A stretch of 64,000 bases of DNA from Paludibacterium purpuratum (GCF_004363805.1 NZ_SNZP01000001.1:62001-126000); one strand, 5' to 3'. Positions 17,040 to 26,711 are shown, numbered from the stretch's first letter. Notes: a model not told the origin generated them from the letters alone. A program made the numbers and translations.

Positions 17040-18099
17040 TGCTCTGGCCGGCGAAGCGCCGACGACGGTGGCACTGGAGCATTTACTTCATCTGCTGGCA
17101 TGGGAGGCGCCGCCGCAAGCATGGCGCCCTTGGCAGGCGGCCTATGACGTGTTTTTGTGGCAGCGTGTCCAGTATTTATGTGAACAAAGCGTCGACGACG
17201 GCTGCATCTTCCAGGCGCTGCAAGCATTGTCCCCGGCGCGCTGCCAGCGTTTCTTACGCACACCGCAGGTCGCACGATTACTTTATCGGCACGACGACAA
17301 CGAGGACGTTTGGCGAGGCGGCACACGCTTGGCCGGTTTCTTGCTCGAAGAGTTGGGCGATTTGGACACCGCCGCTTGCGACTCGGCCGTGTTGCCTTGC
17401 GCGCGCCGCGTCACCTTGCTAGCTGACGCACTGGCTCTGGATCTGGATGGCAGGCAAACCTTTCCGGACGAAGACGGTCAGTGGCGCACGGTCTGCCATG
17501 CCTCTCCGGAGCGCGAAGCGGTACTGGACCAGCTCAGCGATGCGATGGCGGCATTGCAGCATCTGTCGCCGTCGTTGGCGGCCTTGGTGACGACTTGCAT
17601 CGAGGTGCTGGCACTGCGCTGCGAACCCGAAACGCCGCGCGGGCTATTTTCCAGTACCTTCAGTCACTACGTCGGCCTGGTGCGTATCACCAATGCACAT
17701 CTTGCCGAGGCGGATGCTCCCGCCTTGATGGATGCCTTGGTTCACGAGGCGATTCACTGCCTACTCTATCGCTACGAAGAGTCCTGCGCGCCTTTTCAGT
17801 CTGCTCGAGCGTGGACGGTAACGATCCAATCGCCATGGACGGGCGCGACCATCGCGTTGCCGTCTTATTTGCAGGCATGCATGGTGTGGTACGGCTTGTT
17901 CCACTTGTGGCGCCTTGCCGCCGTCAGCGGCTTCGGGCCGGCGCCGCGGGTGGCGCAGCTCGCAGAGCGCGCGCGCGTGGGGTTTTGCCACCGGCCGGTC
18001 TCCGAGGGGCTTATCGCACACCGTGGGTGGATCGCGCCGGCCTATCTGGATCTGCTATTGGCCGCCGAGGCTCGTATGTTGGCCGAACCCCCGGGATAG
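17032..18099 (+). CDS. HExxH-motif putative peptide-modification protein 2
   Basis: From ATG 17032, which overlaps the previous stop by 8 bp, the product is 355 residues; a longer reading from 16924 would run deep into the preceding gene. The motif HEAIH is at residues 238-242 (ALVHEAIHCLLYRYEE), followed by a region (SPWTGATIALPSYLQACMVWYGLFHL) that parallels protein 1. Similarity to protein 1 is clear in layout but low in sequence, so the two may act on different residues of the single precursor, or form a hetero-oligomer. It is the last gene of the cassette. Confidence 0.75.
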   Translation: MVNALAGEAPTTVALEHLLHLLAWEAPPQAWRPWQAAYDVFLWQRVQYLCEQSVDDGCIFQALQALSPARCQRFLRTPQVARLLYRHDDNEDVWRGGTRLAGFLLEELGDLDTAACDSAVLPCARRVTLLADALALDLDGRQTFPDEDGQWRTVCHASPEREAVLDQLSDAMAALQHLSPSLAALVTTCIEVLALRCEPETPRGLFSSTFSHYVGLVRITNAHLAEADAPALMDALVHEAIHCLLYRYEESCAPFQSARAWTVTIQSPWTGATIALPSYLQACMVWYGLFHLWRLAAVSGFGPAPRVAQLAERARVGFCHRPVSEGLIAHRGWIAPAYLDLLLAAEARMLAEPPG

Positions 18100-18143
18100 C
18101 ATCGGATCGCCGGTTGTCCACGCGAGGTTCGCCACGGACAAAA

Positions 18144-18175
18144 AAAACCGCGCAACCCTTGGGTTGCGCGGTTTT
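18144..18175. terminator. Bidirectional terminator between the RiPP cassette and lysS
   Basis: Near-loopless 15-bp inverted repeat (AAAACCGCGCAACCC / GGGTTGCGCGGTTTT) with an A run on the left and T run on the right, placed between convergent genes. Confidence 0.9.
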
Positions 18176-18202
18176 GTGCTCTCGTAGGCTTGCGTCGAGG
18201 TA

Positions 18203-19705
18203 TTACTCGGGGCGCATGTGCGGGAAGAGGATGACGTCGCGGATCGAGGCCGAGTCGGTCAGTAGCATGACCAGACGGTCGATGCCGATACCGCAACCGC
18301 CGGTCGGCGCCAGGCCGTATTCCAGCGCGCGCACGTAGTCGGCGTCGTAATGCATGGCTTCGTCGTCGCCGCTTTCCATCTGCTTGACCTGTTGCATGAA
18401 GCGATCGGCCTGGTCTTCCGGGTCGTTCAACTCGGAGTAACCGTTGGCCAGTTCGCGACCCACGCAGAACAGCTCGAAGCGTTCGGTGATGCCTTGGTGT
18501 TTATCCGAGGCGCGCGCCAAGGGCGACACTTCCACCGGGTAGTCGATGATGAAGGTCGGATTCCACAGTTGGCCTTCGGCGCACTCTTCGAACAGTGCCA
18601 GGTGCAGGCTACCCAAGCCCTTGGCCGGCGGTAGCTTGCCGCCGAGGCGCTGGATCTCCGCGGCCACCCACGCGGCATCGTTCAGCTGCGCGTCGGTGTA
18701 CTGCGGGTTGTACTTCTTGATTGCCTGCACGATGGTCAGCCGGTCGAAGTTCGACAGGTCGACGGTTTTTCCCTGGTACGGAATCTGCAACGAACCGCAG
18801 ACACGCATGGCGCCGTCCTGGATGATCCTTTCGGTCAATTCCATCATGCGATGGTAATCCGAATAGGCCTCGTAGAACTCCATCATGGTGAACTCGGGGT
18901 TGTGGCGAGTGCTCATCCCCTCGTTGCGGAAGTTGCGGTTGATTTCGAACACGCGTTCGAAGCCGCCGACCACCAGCCGCTTCAGATACAGTTCCGGCGC
19001 GATACGCAGGAACAGCGGCATGTCGAGCGCGTTGTGGTGCGTCTTGAACGGACGCGCCGAAGCGCCACCCGGGATCGGGTGCATCATCGGGGTTTCCACT
19101 TCCAGGTAGCGTTCGCCGATCATCACCTGGCGGATGCCTTGGATGATTTGCGAGCGCTTCATGAAGACGCTACGCGACTCTTCGTGCATCACCAGGTCGA
19201 CATAGCGCTGGCGGTATTTCTGCTCTTGGTCGGCCAGGCCGTGGAACTTGTCCGGCAGCGGGCGGATGGCCTTCGACAACAGACGCACTTCGCTTGCGCG
19301 CACGGTCAGCTCGCCGGTCTTGGTGATGAACAGCGTGCCCTTGACCCCGAGGATGTCGCCCATATCCCAACGCTTGAAGTCGTCGTAGGCTTCGGCCGGG
19401 ATGTCGTCGCTGGCGACGAAGATCTGGATCGCGCCGGTGAAATCCTGCAGCGTGGCGAACGAAGCCTTGCCCATGACACGTTTAAGCATCATACGACCAG
19501 CGACGGCGACCTCGATCTTTTCGGCTTCCAGCGCGTCACCCGGTTTACCGGCGTATTTATCCTGCAGATCTTTGGCAAACGCATTGCGTTTGTAATCGTT
19601 CGGATAAGCGACGCCTTTTTCGCGGATGGCTTTCAGCTTCAGGCGGCGCTCCGCCATGATTTGGTTTTCGTCCTGAATCGCAGATGTTTGTTCGTGTTCA
19701 GACAT
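18203..19705 (-). CDS. lysS: Lysyl-tRNA synthetase (class II)
   Basis: The 500-residue class II synthetase charges tRNA-Lys. An N-terminal OB-fold anticodon-binding domain (about 60-170) is followed by the catalytic domain with motif 2 [23 protein letters not shown] and motif 3 [20 protein letters not shown]. Start [14 protein letters not shown] is in frame with a long charged N-terminal helix typical of LysS. It follows prfB on the same strand with a 107-bp gap, the same order as in E. coli. Confidence 0.97.
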   Translation of the reverse strand: MSEHEQTSAIQDENQIMAERRLKLKAIREKGVAYPNDYKRNAFAKDLQDKYAGKPGDALEAEKIEVAVAGRMMLKRVMGKASFATLQDFTGAIQIFVASDDIPAEAYDDFKRWDMGDILGVKGTLFITKTGELTVRASEVRLLSKAIRPLPDKFHGLADQEQKYRQRYVDLVMHEESRSVFMKRSQIIQGIRQVMIGERYLEVETPMMHPIPGGASARPFKTHHNALDMPLFLRIAPELYLKRLVVGGFERVFEINRNFRNEGMSTRHNPEFTMMEFYEAYSDYHRMMELTERIIQDGAMRVCGSLQIPYQGKTVDLSNFDRLTIVQAIKKYNPQYTDAQLNDAAWVAAEIQRLGGKLPPAKGLGSLHLALFEECAEGQLWNPTFIIDYPVEVSPLARASDKHQGITERFELFCVGRELANGYSELNDPEDQADRFMQQVKQMESGDDEAMHYDADYVRALEYGLAPTGGCGIGIDRLVMLLTDSASIRDVILFPHMRPE

Positions 19706-19791
19706 AAAAGCTCCATTAGCTACTGAATGGGGAAACCGTCGTCGGCGCGCGTGGGGTAGTGTGCGTCGGGCAGCGGGTTTCCCTTACTACG

Positions 19792-19810
19792 GCCGGGGAC
19801 CATCCCCGGC
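19792..19810 (-). other. GC hairpin between prfB and lysS
   Basis: 8-bp stem GCCGGGGA / TCCCCGGC beginning 2 nt after the prfB stop. No T run follows on the minus strand, so it looks like an RNA-processing or partial attenuation element rather than a full terminator. Confidence 0.45.
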
Positions 19811-19812
19811 TT

Positions 19813-20920
19813 TTAAACGCCTTGCTTCAGGCTGGCCTCGATGAAATCGTCGAGGTCGCCGTCCATCACGGCTTTGATGTTGCCGACTTCATGGCCAGTA
19901 CGCAGATCTTTGATACGAGACTGGTCGAAAACGTAGGAGCGAATTTGATGCCCCCAGCCCACGTCGGTTTTACTGTCTTCGAGTGCCTGCTTGGCGGCAT
20001 TGCGCTTTTTAAGCTCAAGCTCATATAGCTTGGCACGCAGCATCTGCATGGCTTCGTCGCGGTTGCGATGCTGAGATCGGTCGTTCTGACACTGTACCAC
20101 AATGCCCGTTGGGTTGTGGGTAATACGAACCGCGGAGTCGGTTTTGTTGATGTGCTGACCGCCCGCGCCGGAAGCGCGGTAGGTATCGATTCTGAGATCG
20201 GCCGGATTGATGTCGATTTCGATCGAGTCGTCGACCTCGGGGTAGACGAATACCGACGAGAACGATGTGTGCCGGCGGGCATTGGAATCGAAGGGCGAAA
20301 CACGAACCAAACGGTGCACGCCGACCTCGGTGCGCAACAGGCCGTAGGCGTAGTCGCCCTCGATCTTCAGCGTTGCGCTGGTAATGCCTGCGACTTCGCC
20401 TTCGGACTCTTCCAGTACGTCGACCTTGAAACCCTTGCGCTCGGCGTAGCGGGTGTACATGCGCAGCAGCATGCCGGCCCAGTCCTGCGCCTCGGTGCCG
20501 CCCGCGCCGGCCTGGATGTCGAGGAAGCAGGGGCGCGGATCCATCGGGTCGTTGAACATGCGGCGGAATTCGAGTTGCGCCAGGCGTGTCTCGATGTCGA
20601 CCAGGTCGGCCTGTACGGCCAGAACGGTGTCGTCGTCGCCTTCGTCGCGCGCCATGTCGAACAGGTCACGGCTGTCGCCGATGCCGGCGTCGAGCGACTC
20701 CAGCGTGACGACGACGTCTTCAAGTTGCTTGCGTTCGCGGCCCAAGTCCTGGGCGCGTTTGGGATCGTTCCAGACTTCCGGATCTTCGGTCAGGCGAACC
20801 ACTTCTTCCAGCCGGTCTTTTTTACCAGCGTAGTCAAAGATACCCCCGAATATCGGTCAATCGGCTGGCCAGGTCCTCCATTTGGGCGGCGATCTGGTTC
20901 AGTACCTCGGCTTCGATCAT
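19813..20920 (-). CDS. prfB: Peptide chain release factor 2 (programmed +1 frameshift)
   Basis: RF2 reads UGA and UAA stop codons and triggers peptide release. The gene is split: codons 1-28 run from ATG 20920 to 20837, then an in-frame TGA at 20836-20834; shifting +1 to GAC at 20835 joins the 340-residue remainder, giving 368 residues (E. coli 365). The stop-recognition tripeptide SPF ([10 protein letters not shown]) and the catalytic GGQ ([11 protein letters not shown]) are present. Annotation of only the second frame would drop the N-terminus. Confidence 0.95.
20833..20848 (-). promoter_or_regulatory. prfB programmed frameshift site
   Basis: Minus-strand CGGGGGTATCTTTGAC: an internal Shine-Dalgarno-like G run, slippery CTT and UGA followed by C, the classical RF2 autoregulatory element. 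Low RF2 lets the ribosome pause at UGA and slip forward to make more RF2. Confidence 0.95.
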
Positions 20921-21036
20921 GTCTACTACTCCAAAAAAATATCGAGAAAAACCTAGGAGCGCGTGCTCCTCATGTTGAGGTTTCGCTGGCGCGGCGTCCT
21001 TTTAACAAATCGGTCGGCAGGCCTTGGCTGCAAATG

Positions 21037-21063
21037 CAAAGCGCACCCGAGGGGTGCGCTTTG
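21037..21063 (-). terminator. Hairpin/terminator after mdh
   Basis: 12-bp stem CAAAGCGCACCC / GGGTGCGCTTTG, 38 nt past the mdh stop on the minus strand. The T tract is short (TTT), so strength is uncertain. Confidence 0.65.
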
Positions 21064-21100
21064 GTCGGCTGCCGCTACGTCAGGCAGACGGATGGAGCGT

Positions 21101-22081
21101 TCAGCCCAGCAGGGGAAGAATCGCTGCGCGTTCTTCTTCCAGTTCGTTCTGGGTCAGGGTCATCCGTTCGCGGCTGAATTCGTCAATGGCAAGACCTTGC
21201 ACGATCTTGTAGTCGCCATTCTCGCACACCACCGGGAAACCGTACATCAGGCCTTCCGGGATGCCGTAGGAACCGTCGGACGGTATGCCCATGGTCACCC
21301 ATTCGCCGTTGGTGCCATGCCACCAGTCGTGGATGTGGTCGATGGCGGCGTTGGCGGCCGATGCGGCGGAGGACAGACCGCGTGCTTCGATGATGGCGGC
21401 GCCGCGTTTGCCCACGGTCGGCAGGAACACGTCGCGGTTCCAGGCTTCGTCGTTGATCAGGCTCTTGACGTTCTGACCGTCGATGGTGGCGAAGCGGTAG
21501 TCGGCGTACATGGTCGGCGAGTGGTTGCCCCATACCGCCAATTGGCGGATGGCGGCCACCGGCTTGCCGGCCTTGGCGGCGATCTGCGACAGCGCCCGGT
21601 TGTGGTCAAGACGCAACATTGCGGTGAATTGACGTGGATTCAGATCCGGCGCGCTCTTCATGGCGATGTAGGCGTTGGTGTTGGCCGGGTTGCCGACCAC
21701 CAGCACCTTCACTTTGCGGTCGGCATGGTCGTTCAGCGCCTTGCCCTGCACGGTGAAGATGGCGCCGTTGGCTTCGAGCAGATCCTTGCGTTCCATGCCC
21801 TTCGAGCGCGGGCGGGCGCCGACCAGGATGGCGACCTGGGCATCCTTGAACGCCACGTTCGGGTCGTCGGTGGCGACCATGCCGGCCAACAGCGGGAAGG
21901 CGCAGTCTTCCAATTCCATCATTACGCCCTTAACCGCGGTTTGCGCTTGCGGGAGGTCGAGCAGTTGCAGGATGACAGGCTGATCTTTGCCGAGCATTTC
22001 GCCGCTGGCGATGCGGAACAGCAGGCTGTAACCGATCTGGCCGGCAGCGCCGGTTACGGCTACACGTACGGGGGCTTTCAT
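21101..22081 (-). CDS. mdh: Malate dehydrogenase (NAD-dependent)
   Basis: Oxidises malate to oxaloacetate in the TCA cycle. From ATG 22081 the product is 326 residues, as usual for proteobacterial cytosolic-type Mdh; AAGGAGA lies about 8 nt upstream. The longer in-frame reading to 22309 is non-coding leader. The Rossmann motif [20 protein letters not shown] and the catalytic region with [15 protein letters not shown] (active-site His) are intact. It diverges from the GntR gene that leads into the sdh-suc block, so all TCA genes of the window cluster around one regulatory interval. Confidence 0.96.
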   Translation of the reverse strand: MKAPVRVAVTGAAGQIGYSLLFRIASGEMLGKDQPVILQLLDLPQAQTAVKGVMMELEDCAFPLLAGMVATDDPNVAFKDAQVAILVGARPRSKGMERKDLLEANGAIFTVQGKALNDHADRKVKVLVVGNPANTNAYIAMKSAPDLNPRQFTAMLRLDHNRALSQIAAKAGKPVAAIRQLAVWGNHSPTMYADYRFATIDGQNVKSLINDEAWNRDVFLPTVGKRGAAIIEARGLSSAASAANAAIDHIHDWWHGTNGEWVTMGIPSDGSYGIPEGLMYGFPVVCENGDYKIVQGLAIDEFSRERMTLTQNELEEERAAILPLLG

Positions 22082-22212
22082 ATGACTGACTCTCCTTTTG
22101 TTGTGTCCGTTTTGTTGCTGCGATTGCGTCAGGATGACTGAGTGTAGCACGCAGAATTCGCGATGTGTTTGGAAATGTCCTACTTTGGTAAATGTCTTTG
22201 TCTGAAACTTAT

Positions 22213-22233
22213 GTCTTATATAAGACTGGTCTT
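22213..22233. promoter_or_regulatory. Overlapping palindromes between mdh and the GntR gene
   Basis: A perfect 14-bp palindrome GTCTTATATAAGAC (22213-22226) overlaps a second dyad AAGAC-TG-GTCTT (22222-22233). They lie in the divergent interval and are good candidates for the operator of the adjacent HutC-type GntR regulator. Confidence 0.5.
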
Positions 22234-22267
22234 TACGCTTGATTTGTTTGGTGATAAAAAGACGGGG

Positions 22268-22999
22268 ATGATGAGAAACACGCTGCGGCGTCTGCCGCTT
22301 TATGCACAAATCAAGTCGGTTTTGATCCGGCGTATCGTCGATGGCGAATGGCAGGCCAATCAGGCGCTGCCCAGCGAGTGGGAGCTCGCGGCCGAGCTCG
22401 ATGTCAGCCAGGGCACCGTGCGCAAGGCGCTGGGCGAGTTGGTGACGCAGGGCGTGCTGTACCGGCGCCAGGGGCGCGGTACTTTCGTGGCCGAGGTGGC
22501 CAGCGACTGGGGTGCGGGCTATCTGGTGACGCCGGGGCTATTGAACGAAAAGCCGGACGAGCTGGTGCTGGAGCTTTTGGGCTGTTCGCGCGGCAATGCG
22601 CCGGACGAGGTGGCCCAGGTGCTGGGGCTCAGACGCGGCGCGCCGGTGATCCGGGTTCGGCAGTTGTGGCGGCTCTCCGGTCTGGCGGTGGCGCTTGACG
22701 ATGCCTATCTGCCGGCCGAGCCGTTCGACGGCCTGGATGCGCGCTCGATCCGCCAATGTGGCGGCGGCGTTTATGTGACGCTGCAGCGGCGTTTCGGCGT
22801 GCGGCTCCGCGTGACGGGCGAGCAACTGCGTGCGGTCATGCTCGGGCGCGAGGACGCGGCCATGCTGGGCGTGGCGCCCGACCAGCCGGTGCTGTCGCAG
22901 TTGCGGGTGTCGGCGACCATGGAGGGCGAGCCGTTGGAGTGGCGGCAGCGGATTTGTCTGACCGATTCGCTCGCTTTTACCACTGGCCGGCAGCCATGA
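22268..22999 (+). CDS. GntR-family regulator, HutC/UTRA type
   Basis: The 243-residue protein (from ATG 22268; ATG 22271 also possible) has a winged HTH ([19 protein letters not shown]... [15 protein letters not shown]) and a C-terminal UTRA effector domain (about 85-240). The longer reading to 22163 is AT-rich and unconserved in character. Position between divergent mdh and the sdhC start suggests it regulates the TCA block, with the palindromes at 22213-22233 as sites; the effector is unknown. A 172-bp gap separates it from sdhC. Confidence 0.88.
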   Translation: MMRNTLRRLPLYAQIKSVLIRRIVDGEWQANQALPSEWELAAELDVSQGTVRKALGELVTQGVLYRRQGRGTFVAEVASDWGAGYLVTPGLLNEKPDELVLELLGCSRGNAPDEVAQVLGLRRGAPVIRVRQLWRLSGLAVALDDAYLPAEPFDGLDARSIRQCGGGVYVTLQRRFGVRLRVTGEQLRAVMLGREDAAMLGVAPDQPVLSQLRVSATMEGEPLEWRQRICLTDSLAFTTGRQP

Positions 23000-23171
23000 T
23001 TCGGACGGCAAGCGTCCGCTTTTGATAGAATTCATCGGTCATATTCCGGTTTCGACCGGTGTATGGCCAAGCACGAAGCCAGAGTCGACCGCACAACAAG
23101 AGTCGACGGCTCGGGCGGTCCCGCAGGTCGGGAACCGTCGATATATATTGCTCAACAAAGTGGAAAACCAA

Positions 23172-23546
23172 ATGCAGAAGCAAAGACCCAAGCATCTGGA
23201 CCTGGCCAAAATCAGGCTTCCGGTGCCCGGCATTGTCTCGATCTTGCATCGGGTCAGCGGCGTGGCGCTGTTCCTGTTCTTGCCGGTCCTGATTTACCTC
23301 CTCCAGGGTTCGCTGAGCTCGGCCGAATCCTTCGATGCCTTCCGTTCCGTCATCGCCCATCCGCTCGTCAAGCTGGTTCTGATCGGCGTGCTATGGGCAT
23401 TTCTGCATCACGCGATGGCGGGCATTCGTTTCCTGTTTCTCGATATGCACAAGGGGCTCGAACTGGCCACCGCGCGCGCGACCGCTAAGACCGTGCTGGT
23501 CGTCAGCCTGGTGCTGACCTTGATCCTGGGGGTGGCGGTATGGTGA
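23172..23546 (+). CDS. sdhC: Succinate dehydrogenase cytochrome b556 subunit
   Basis: The 124-residue membrane anchor begins MQKQRPKHLDLAKIRLPVPGIVSILHRVSG, containing the conserved SILHRxSG quinone/heme region, and has three hydrophobic helices with the heme-ligand-type His in LHHAMAG. Start 23172 is chosen because the upstream in-frame ORF (from 23022) is unrelated to the family; an in-frame GTG at 23160 is an alternative. It overlaps sdhD by 7 bp. Confidence 0.93.
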   Translation: MQKQRPKHLDLAKIRLPVPGIVSILHRVSGVALFLFLPVLIYLLQGSLSSAESFDAFRSVIAHPLVKLVLIGVLWAFLHHAMAGIRFLFLDMHKGLELATARATAKTVLVVSLVLTLILGVAVW

Positions 23547-23884
23547 ATCGTATTGTTGTCGGAGCCCACTACGGCTTGCGCGACTGGCTGGTCCAGCGCG
23601 CCACCGCCGTGATCATGTTGGCCTATACCCTGGCGCTGGTGTTGTTCCTGCTGGTGATGCCGTCGGGTTTTGCCGGCTGGAAGGCGTTGTTCGCTTGTTC
23701 CTGGGTGCGTCTCTTGACCCAGGTCACGTTGCTGGCGCTCTTGCTGCATGCCTGGGTGGGCGTGCGCGATATCTGGATGGACTATGTCAAACCGGTCGGC
23801 GTGCGCCTTGTGCTGCATGTGCTGACCATTCTGTGGCTGGTGTCCTGTTTCATCTATTCCGTTAAGGTAGTCTGGGGGCTGTAA
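23540..23884 (+). CDS. sdhD: Succinate dehydrogenase membrane anchor subunit
   Basis: A 114-residue, three-helix protein starting MVNRIVVGAHYGLRDWLVQRATAV, with the conserved Trp/Arg and the heme-side HAWVGVRDIWMDYVKP segment. With SdhC it anchors the SdhAB catalytic dimer in the inner membrane and forms the ubiquinone site. Overlaps sdhC by 7 bp and sdhA by 1 bp. Confidence 0.93.
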   Translation: MVNRIVVGAHYGLRDWLVQRATAVIMLAYTLALVLFLLVMPSGFAGWKALFACSWVRLLTQVTLLALLLHAWVGVRDIWMDYVKPVGVRLVLHVLTILWLVSCFIYSVKVVWGL

Positions 23885-25650
23885 TGGGCGTACCCGTTCG
23901 TCGTTTCGATGCAGTGATTGTGGGGGGCGGTGGCGCCGGCTTGCGCGCTGCGCTGCAACTGTCCGAGGCCGGTCTCAAGACCGCCGTGCTTTCCAAGGTA
24001 TTTCCGACGCGTTCGCACACCGTGGCGGCGCAAGGCGGGATTTCCGCTTCGCTGGGCAATGTCCAGGAAGACCACTGGCAGTGGCATATGTATGACACCG
24101 TCAAAGGGTCGGACTGGCTGGGCGACCAGGATGCCATCGAGTTCATGTGCCGCACCGCGCCGGATGCCGTGGTGGAGCTGGAACATTTCGGCATGCCGTT
24201 CGACCGTTTGGAGAACGGCAAGATCTATCAACGGCCGTTCGGCGGCCATACGCAGCATAACGGCAAGACCCCGGTACAGCGCGCCTGCGCCGCAGCCGAC
24301 CGGACCGGCCATGCCATGCTGCACACGCTGTACCAGCGCAATGTGCGCGCCAATACCCAGTTCTTCGTCGAATGGATGGCGCTGGATCTGATCCGCGACG
24401 CCGAGGGCGACGTGGTCGGCGTGACCGCGCTGGAAATGGAGACCGGCGAGATCTATGTGCTGCACGCCAAGGCGGTGTTGTTCGCCACCGGCGGCGCCGG
24501 CCGTATCTATGCCGCGTCCACCAACGCCTTCATCAATACCGGCGATGGCCTGGGCATGTGCGTGCGTGCCGGGCTGCCGCTGGAAGACATGGAATTCTGG
24601 CAGTTCCACCCGACCGGCGTGGCCGGCGCCGGCGTGCTGATCACCGAGGGCGTGCGCGGCGAGGGCGGCATTCTGCTCAACGCCAACGGCGAACGCTTCA
24701 TGGAACGCTATGCGCCGAACCTCAAGGATCTGGCGCCGCGCGATTTCGTCTCGCGTTCGATGGAGCTCGAGGTGCTGGAAGGCCGCGGTTGCGGCCCGCA
24801 CAAGGATCACGTGCTGCTCAAGCTCGATCACCTCGGTCCGGACATCATCAATCAGCGTCTGCCGGGTATCCGCGAAATCGCGATCAAGTTCGCCGGCGTC
24901 GACCCGATCAAGGAGCCGATCCCGGTCATCCCGACCTGTCATTACATGATGGGCGGCATTCCGACCAACTATCGCGGCGAAGTGGTCGCGCCCAAGGGCG
25001 ACGACCCGGAAGTGCGCGTCAACGGTTTCTACGCCGCGGGCGAGTGCGCCTGCGCCTCGGTGCACGGCGCCAACCGTCTGGGCACCAATTCCTTGTTGGA
25101 TCTGGTGGTGTTCGGCAAGTCGGCCGGCGACAGCATGATCAAGTACATCCGCGAGGAAATGCCGACCTGGAAGGATCTGCCGGCGGATGCGGCCGACCGG
25201 TCGCTCGCCCGGGTGGCGCGACTCGACGGTCAGACCGGCGGCGAGGAAGTGGCCGATGTGCGCGCCGCGATGCAACGCACGGTGCAGTCGCGTGCCGGGG
25301 TGTTCCGTAACGACGCCAACCTCAAGCTGGGCGTGGACGAGATCGCCCAGGTGGCCGACCGTGCCCGCCTGTTGCAGATCAAGGACAAGTCCAAGGTGTT
25401 CAATACTGCGCGTGTCGAAGCGCTGGAACTGGAAAACCTGGTCGAAGTCGCCGTGGCCACGCTGGTGGCGGCCGAGGCGCGCAAGGAGTCGCGCGGTGCG
25501 CATGCGCACGACGATTATCCGAAGCGCGATGACGATAACTGGATGAAGCACTCGCTGTTCTTCGGTTCCGACCGCAGCTTGCGCTATAAGCCGGTTCACA
25601 CCAAGCCGCTGTCGGTGGATTACATTCCGCCGAAAGAACGGACTTTCTGA
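23884..25650 (+). CDS. sdhA: Succinate dehydrogenase flavoprotein subunit
   Basis: The 588-residue subunit oxidises succinate to fumarate. The FAD-binding motif VIVGGGGAGLRAALQLSEAG is at residues 11-30, and His45 in TRSHTVAAQGG is the expected covalent FAD attachment residue. Substrate-site blocks (FHPTGVAGAGVLITEGVRGEGG, PTCHYMMGGIPTN, GANRLGTNSLLDLVVFG) are intact. Long minus-strand ORFs over this gene are shadows. Confidence 0.97.
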   Translation: MGVPVRRFDAVIVGGGGAGLRAALQLSEAGLKTAVLSKVFPTRSHTVAAQGGISASLGNVQEDHWQWHMYDTVKGSDWLGDQDAIEFMCRTAPDAVVELEHFGMPFDRLENGKIYQRPFGGHTQHNGKTPVQRACAAADRTGHAMLHTLYQRNVRANTQFFVEWMALDLIRDAEGDVVGVTALEMETGEIYVLHAKAVLFATGGAGRIYAASTNAFINTGDGLGMCVRAGLPLEDMEFWQFHPTGVAGAGVLITEGVRGEGGILLNANGERFMERYAPNLKDLAPRDFVSRSMELEVLEGRGCGPHKDHVLLKLDHLGPDIINQRLPGIREIAIKFAGVDPIKEPIPVIPTCHYMMGGIPTNYRGEVVAPKGDDPEVRVNGFYAAGECACASVHGANRLGTNSLLDLVVFGKSAGDSMIKYIREEMPTWKDLPADAADRSLARVARLDGQTGGEEVADVRAAMQRTVQSRAGVFRNDANLKLGVDEIAQVADRARLLQIKDKSKVFNTARVEALELENLVEVAVATLVAAEARKESRGAHAHDDYPKRDDDNWMKHSLFFGSDRSLRYKPVHTKPLSVDYIPPKERTF

Positions 25651-25664
25651 CCCGGAGCCCAGAC

Positions 25665-26369
25665 ATGAAGAAAATGCGTTTTTCGATCTACCGCTACAAC
25701 CCGGAGACCGATGCCAAGCCTTACATGCAGGACTACGAGGTGGAGATCGGTCCGAAGGACATCAAACTTCTGGATGTGTTGACCAAGCTGAAGGCGATGG
25801 ACGACACGCTGTCGTTCCGCCGCTCCTGCCGCGAAGGCATCTGCGGTTCCGACGGCATGAACATCAACGGCAAGAACGGCCTCGCCTGCTTGACCGACGT
25901 GGCGAGCCTGTCCGAGCCGGTCGCGTTGCGTCCGCTGCCGGGCCTGCCGATCGTGCGCGACCTGATCGTCGACATGACCCAGTTCTTCAAGCAATACCAC
26001 TCGATCAAGCCTTATGTGGTCAACAACACCCCGGCGCCCGAGCGCGAGCGTTTGCAGTCGCCGGAAGACCGCAAGGAACTGGATGGTTTGTACGAGTGCA
26101 TCTTGTGTGCTTGCTGTTCGACGTCCTGCCCGTCGTTCTGGTGGAACCCCGACAAGTTCGTCGGCCCGGCGGGCCTATTGGCCGCCTACCGTTTCATCGC
26201 CGATACGCGTGACGAGATCACCAGCGAACGCCTGGATAATCTGGAAGACCCGTACCGCCTGTTCCGCTGCCATACCATCATGAACTGCGTCGATGTGTGT
26301 CCGAAGCATCTGAATCCGACCCGTGCGATCGGCAAGATCAAGGACTTGATGGTGAAGCGCGCGGTATGA
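25665..26369 (+). CDS. sdhB: Succinate dehydrogenase iron-sulfur subunit
   Basis: The 234-residue subunit carries electrons from FAD to quinone through three clusters: the ferredoxin-type SCREGICGSDGMNING with a later Cys for [2Fe-2S], CILCACCSTSCP for [4Fe-4S], and CHTIMNCVDVCPKHLNP for the [3Fe-4S] side. It ends with an ATGA overlap to sdhE. Confidence 0.97.
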   Translation: MKKMRFSIYRYNPETDAKPYMQDYEVEIGPKDIKLLDVLTKLKAMDDTLSFRRSCREGICGSDGMNINGKNGLACLTDVASLSEPVALRPLPGLPIVRDLIVDMTQFFKQYHSIKPYVVNNTPAPERERLQSPEDRKELDGLYECILCACCSTSCPSFWWNPDKFVGPAGLLAAYRFIADTRDEITSERLDNLEDPYRLFRCHTIMNCVDVCPKHLNPTRAIGKIKDLMVKRAV

Positions 26370-26614
26370 GCGAGATCGATGCCACCGAAAAGAAGCGGAT
26401 TCGTTGGCGCTCGCGGCGAGGACTGCTGGAGCTCGATATCGTGCTCGAGCGGTTTCTCGCCAGCGGCTTCGACGATCTCGATCAGGGCCAACTGGCGGAC
26501 TACCGCCGTCTGCTTCAGCTTGACGACAACGATTTTCTCGACGTCGTCAACGGCAAGGCCGATCTCGACGATGCGGCGCTGATGGCGATCGTGCGCCTGC
26601 TGCGCGCCGTCTGA
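26366..26614 (+). CDS. sdhE: SdhE, FAD assembly factor for SdhA
   Basis: An 82-residue protein starting at ATG 26366, overlapping the sdhB stop by 4 bp. It has the SdhE/DUF339 signature RWRSRRGLLELDIVLERFL, the RRGxxE motif that in characterised homologues contacts SdhA and promotes covalent flavinylation. A longer reading from 26297 overlaps sdhB and is rejected. Confidence 0.93.
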   Translation: MSEIDATEKKRIRWRSRRGLLELDIVLERFLASGFDDLDQGQLADYRRLLQLDDNDFLDVVNGKADLDDAALMAIVRLLRAV

Positions 26615-26711
26615 ACGGGGAGGGGAAAGCCGCCTGCTCGCGCGGGCGGTTAGGGTCGATAGACCCGAGGGGCTGCAAACAAAATCACCATAACAACTGG
26701 GAGTTAAGCTA

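Noticed and set aside
15822-18099. HExxH proteins read as secreted metalloproteases
   Set aside because: No signal peptide or propeptide, and tight coupling to a radical SAM RiPP enzyme fits peptide modification better.
23854-25599. 581-residue minus-strand ORF
   Set aside because: It is fully antisense to sdhA, whose FAD motifs and length are canonical; the ORF arises from high GC at third positions.
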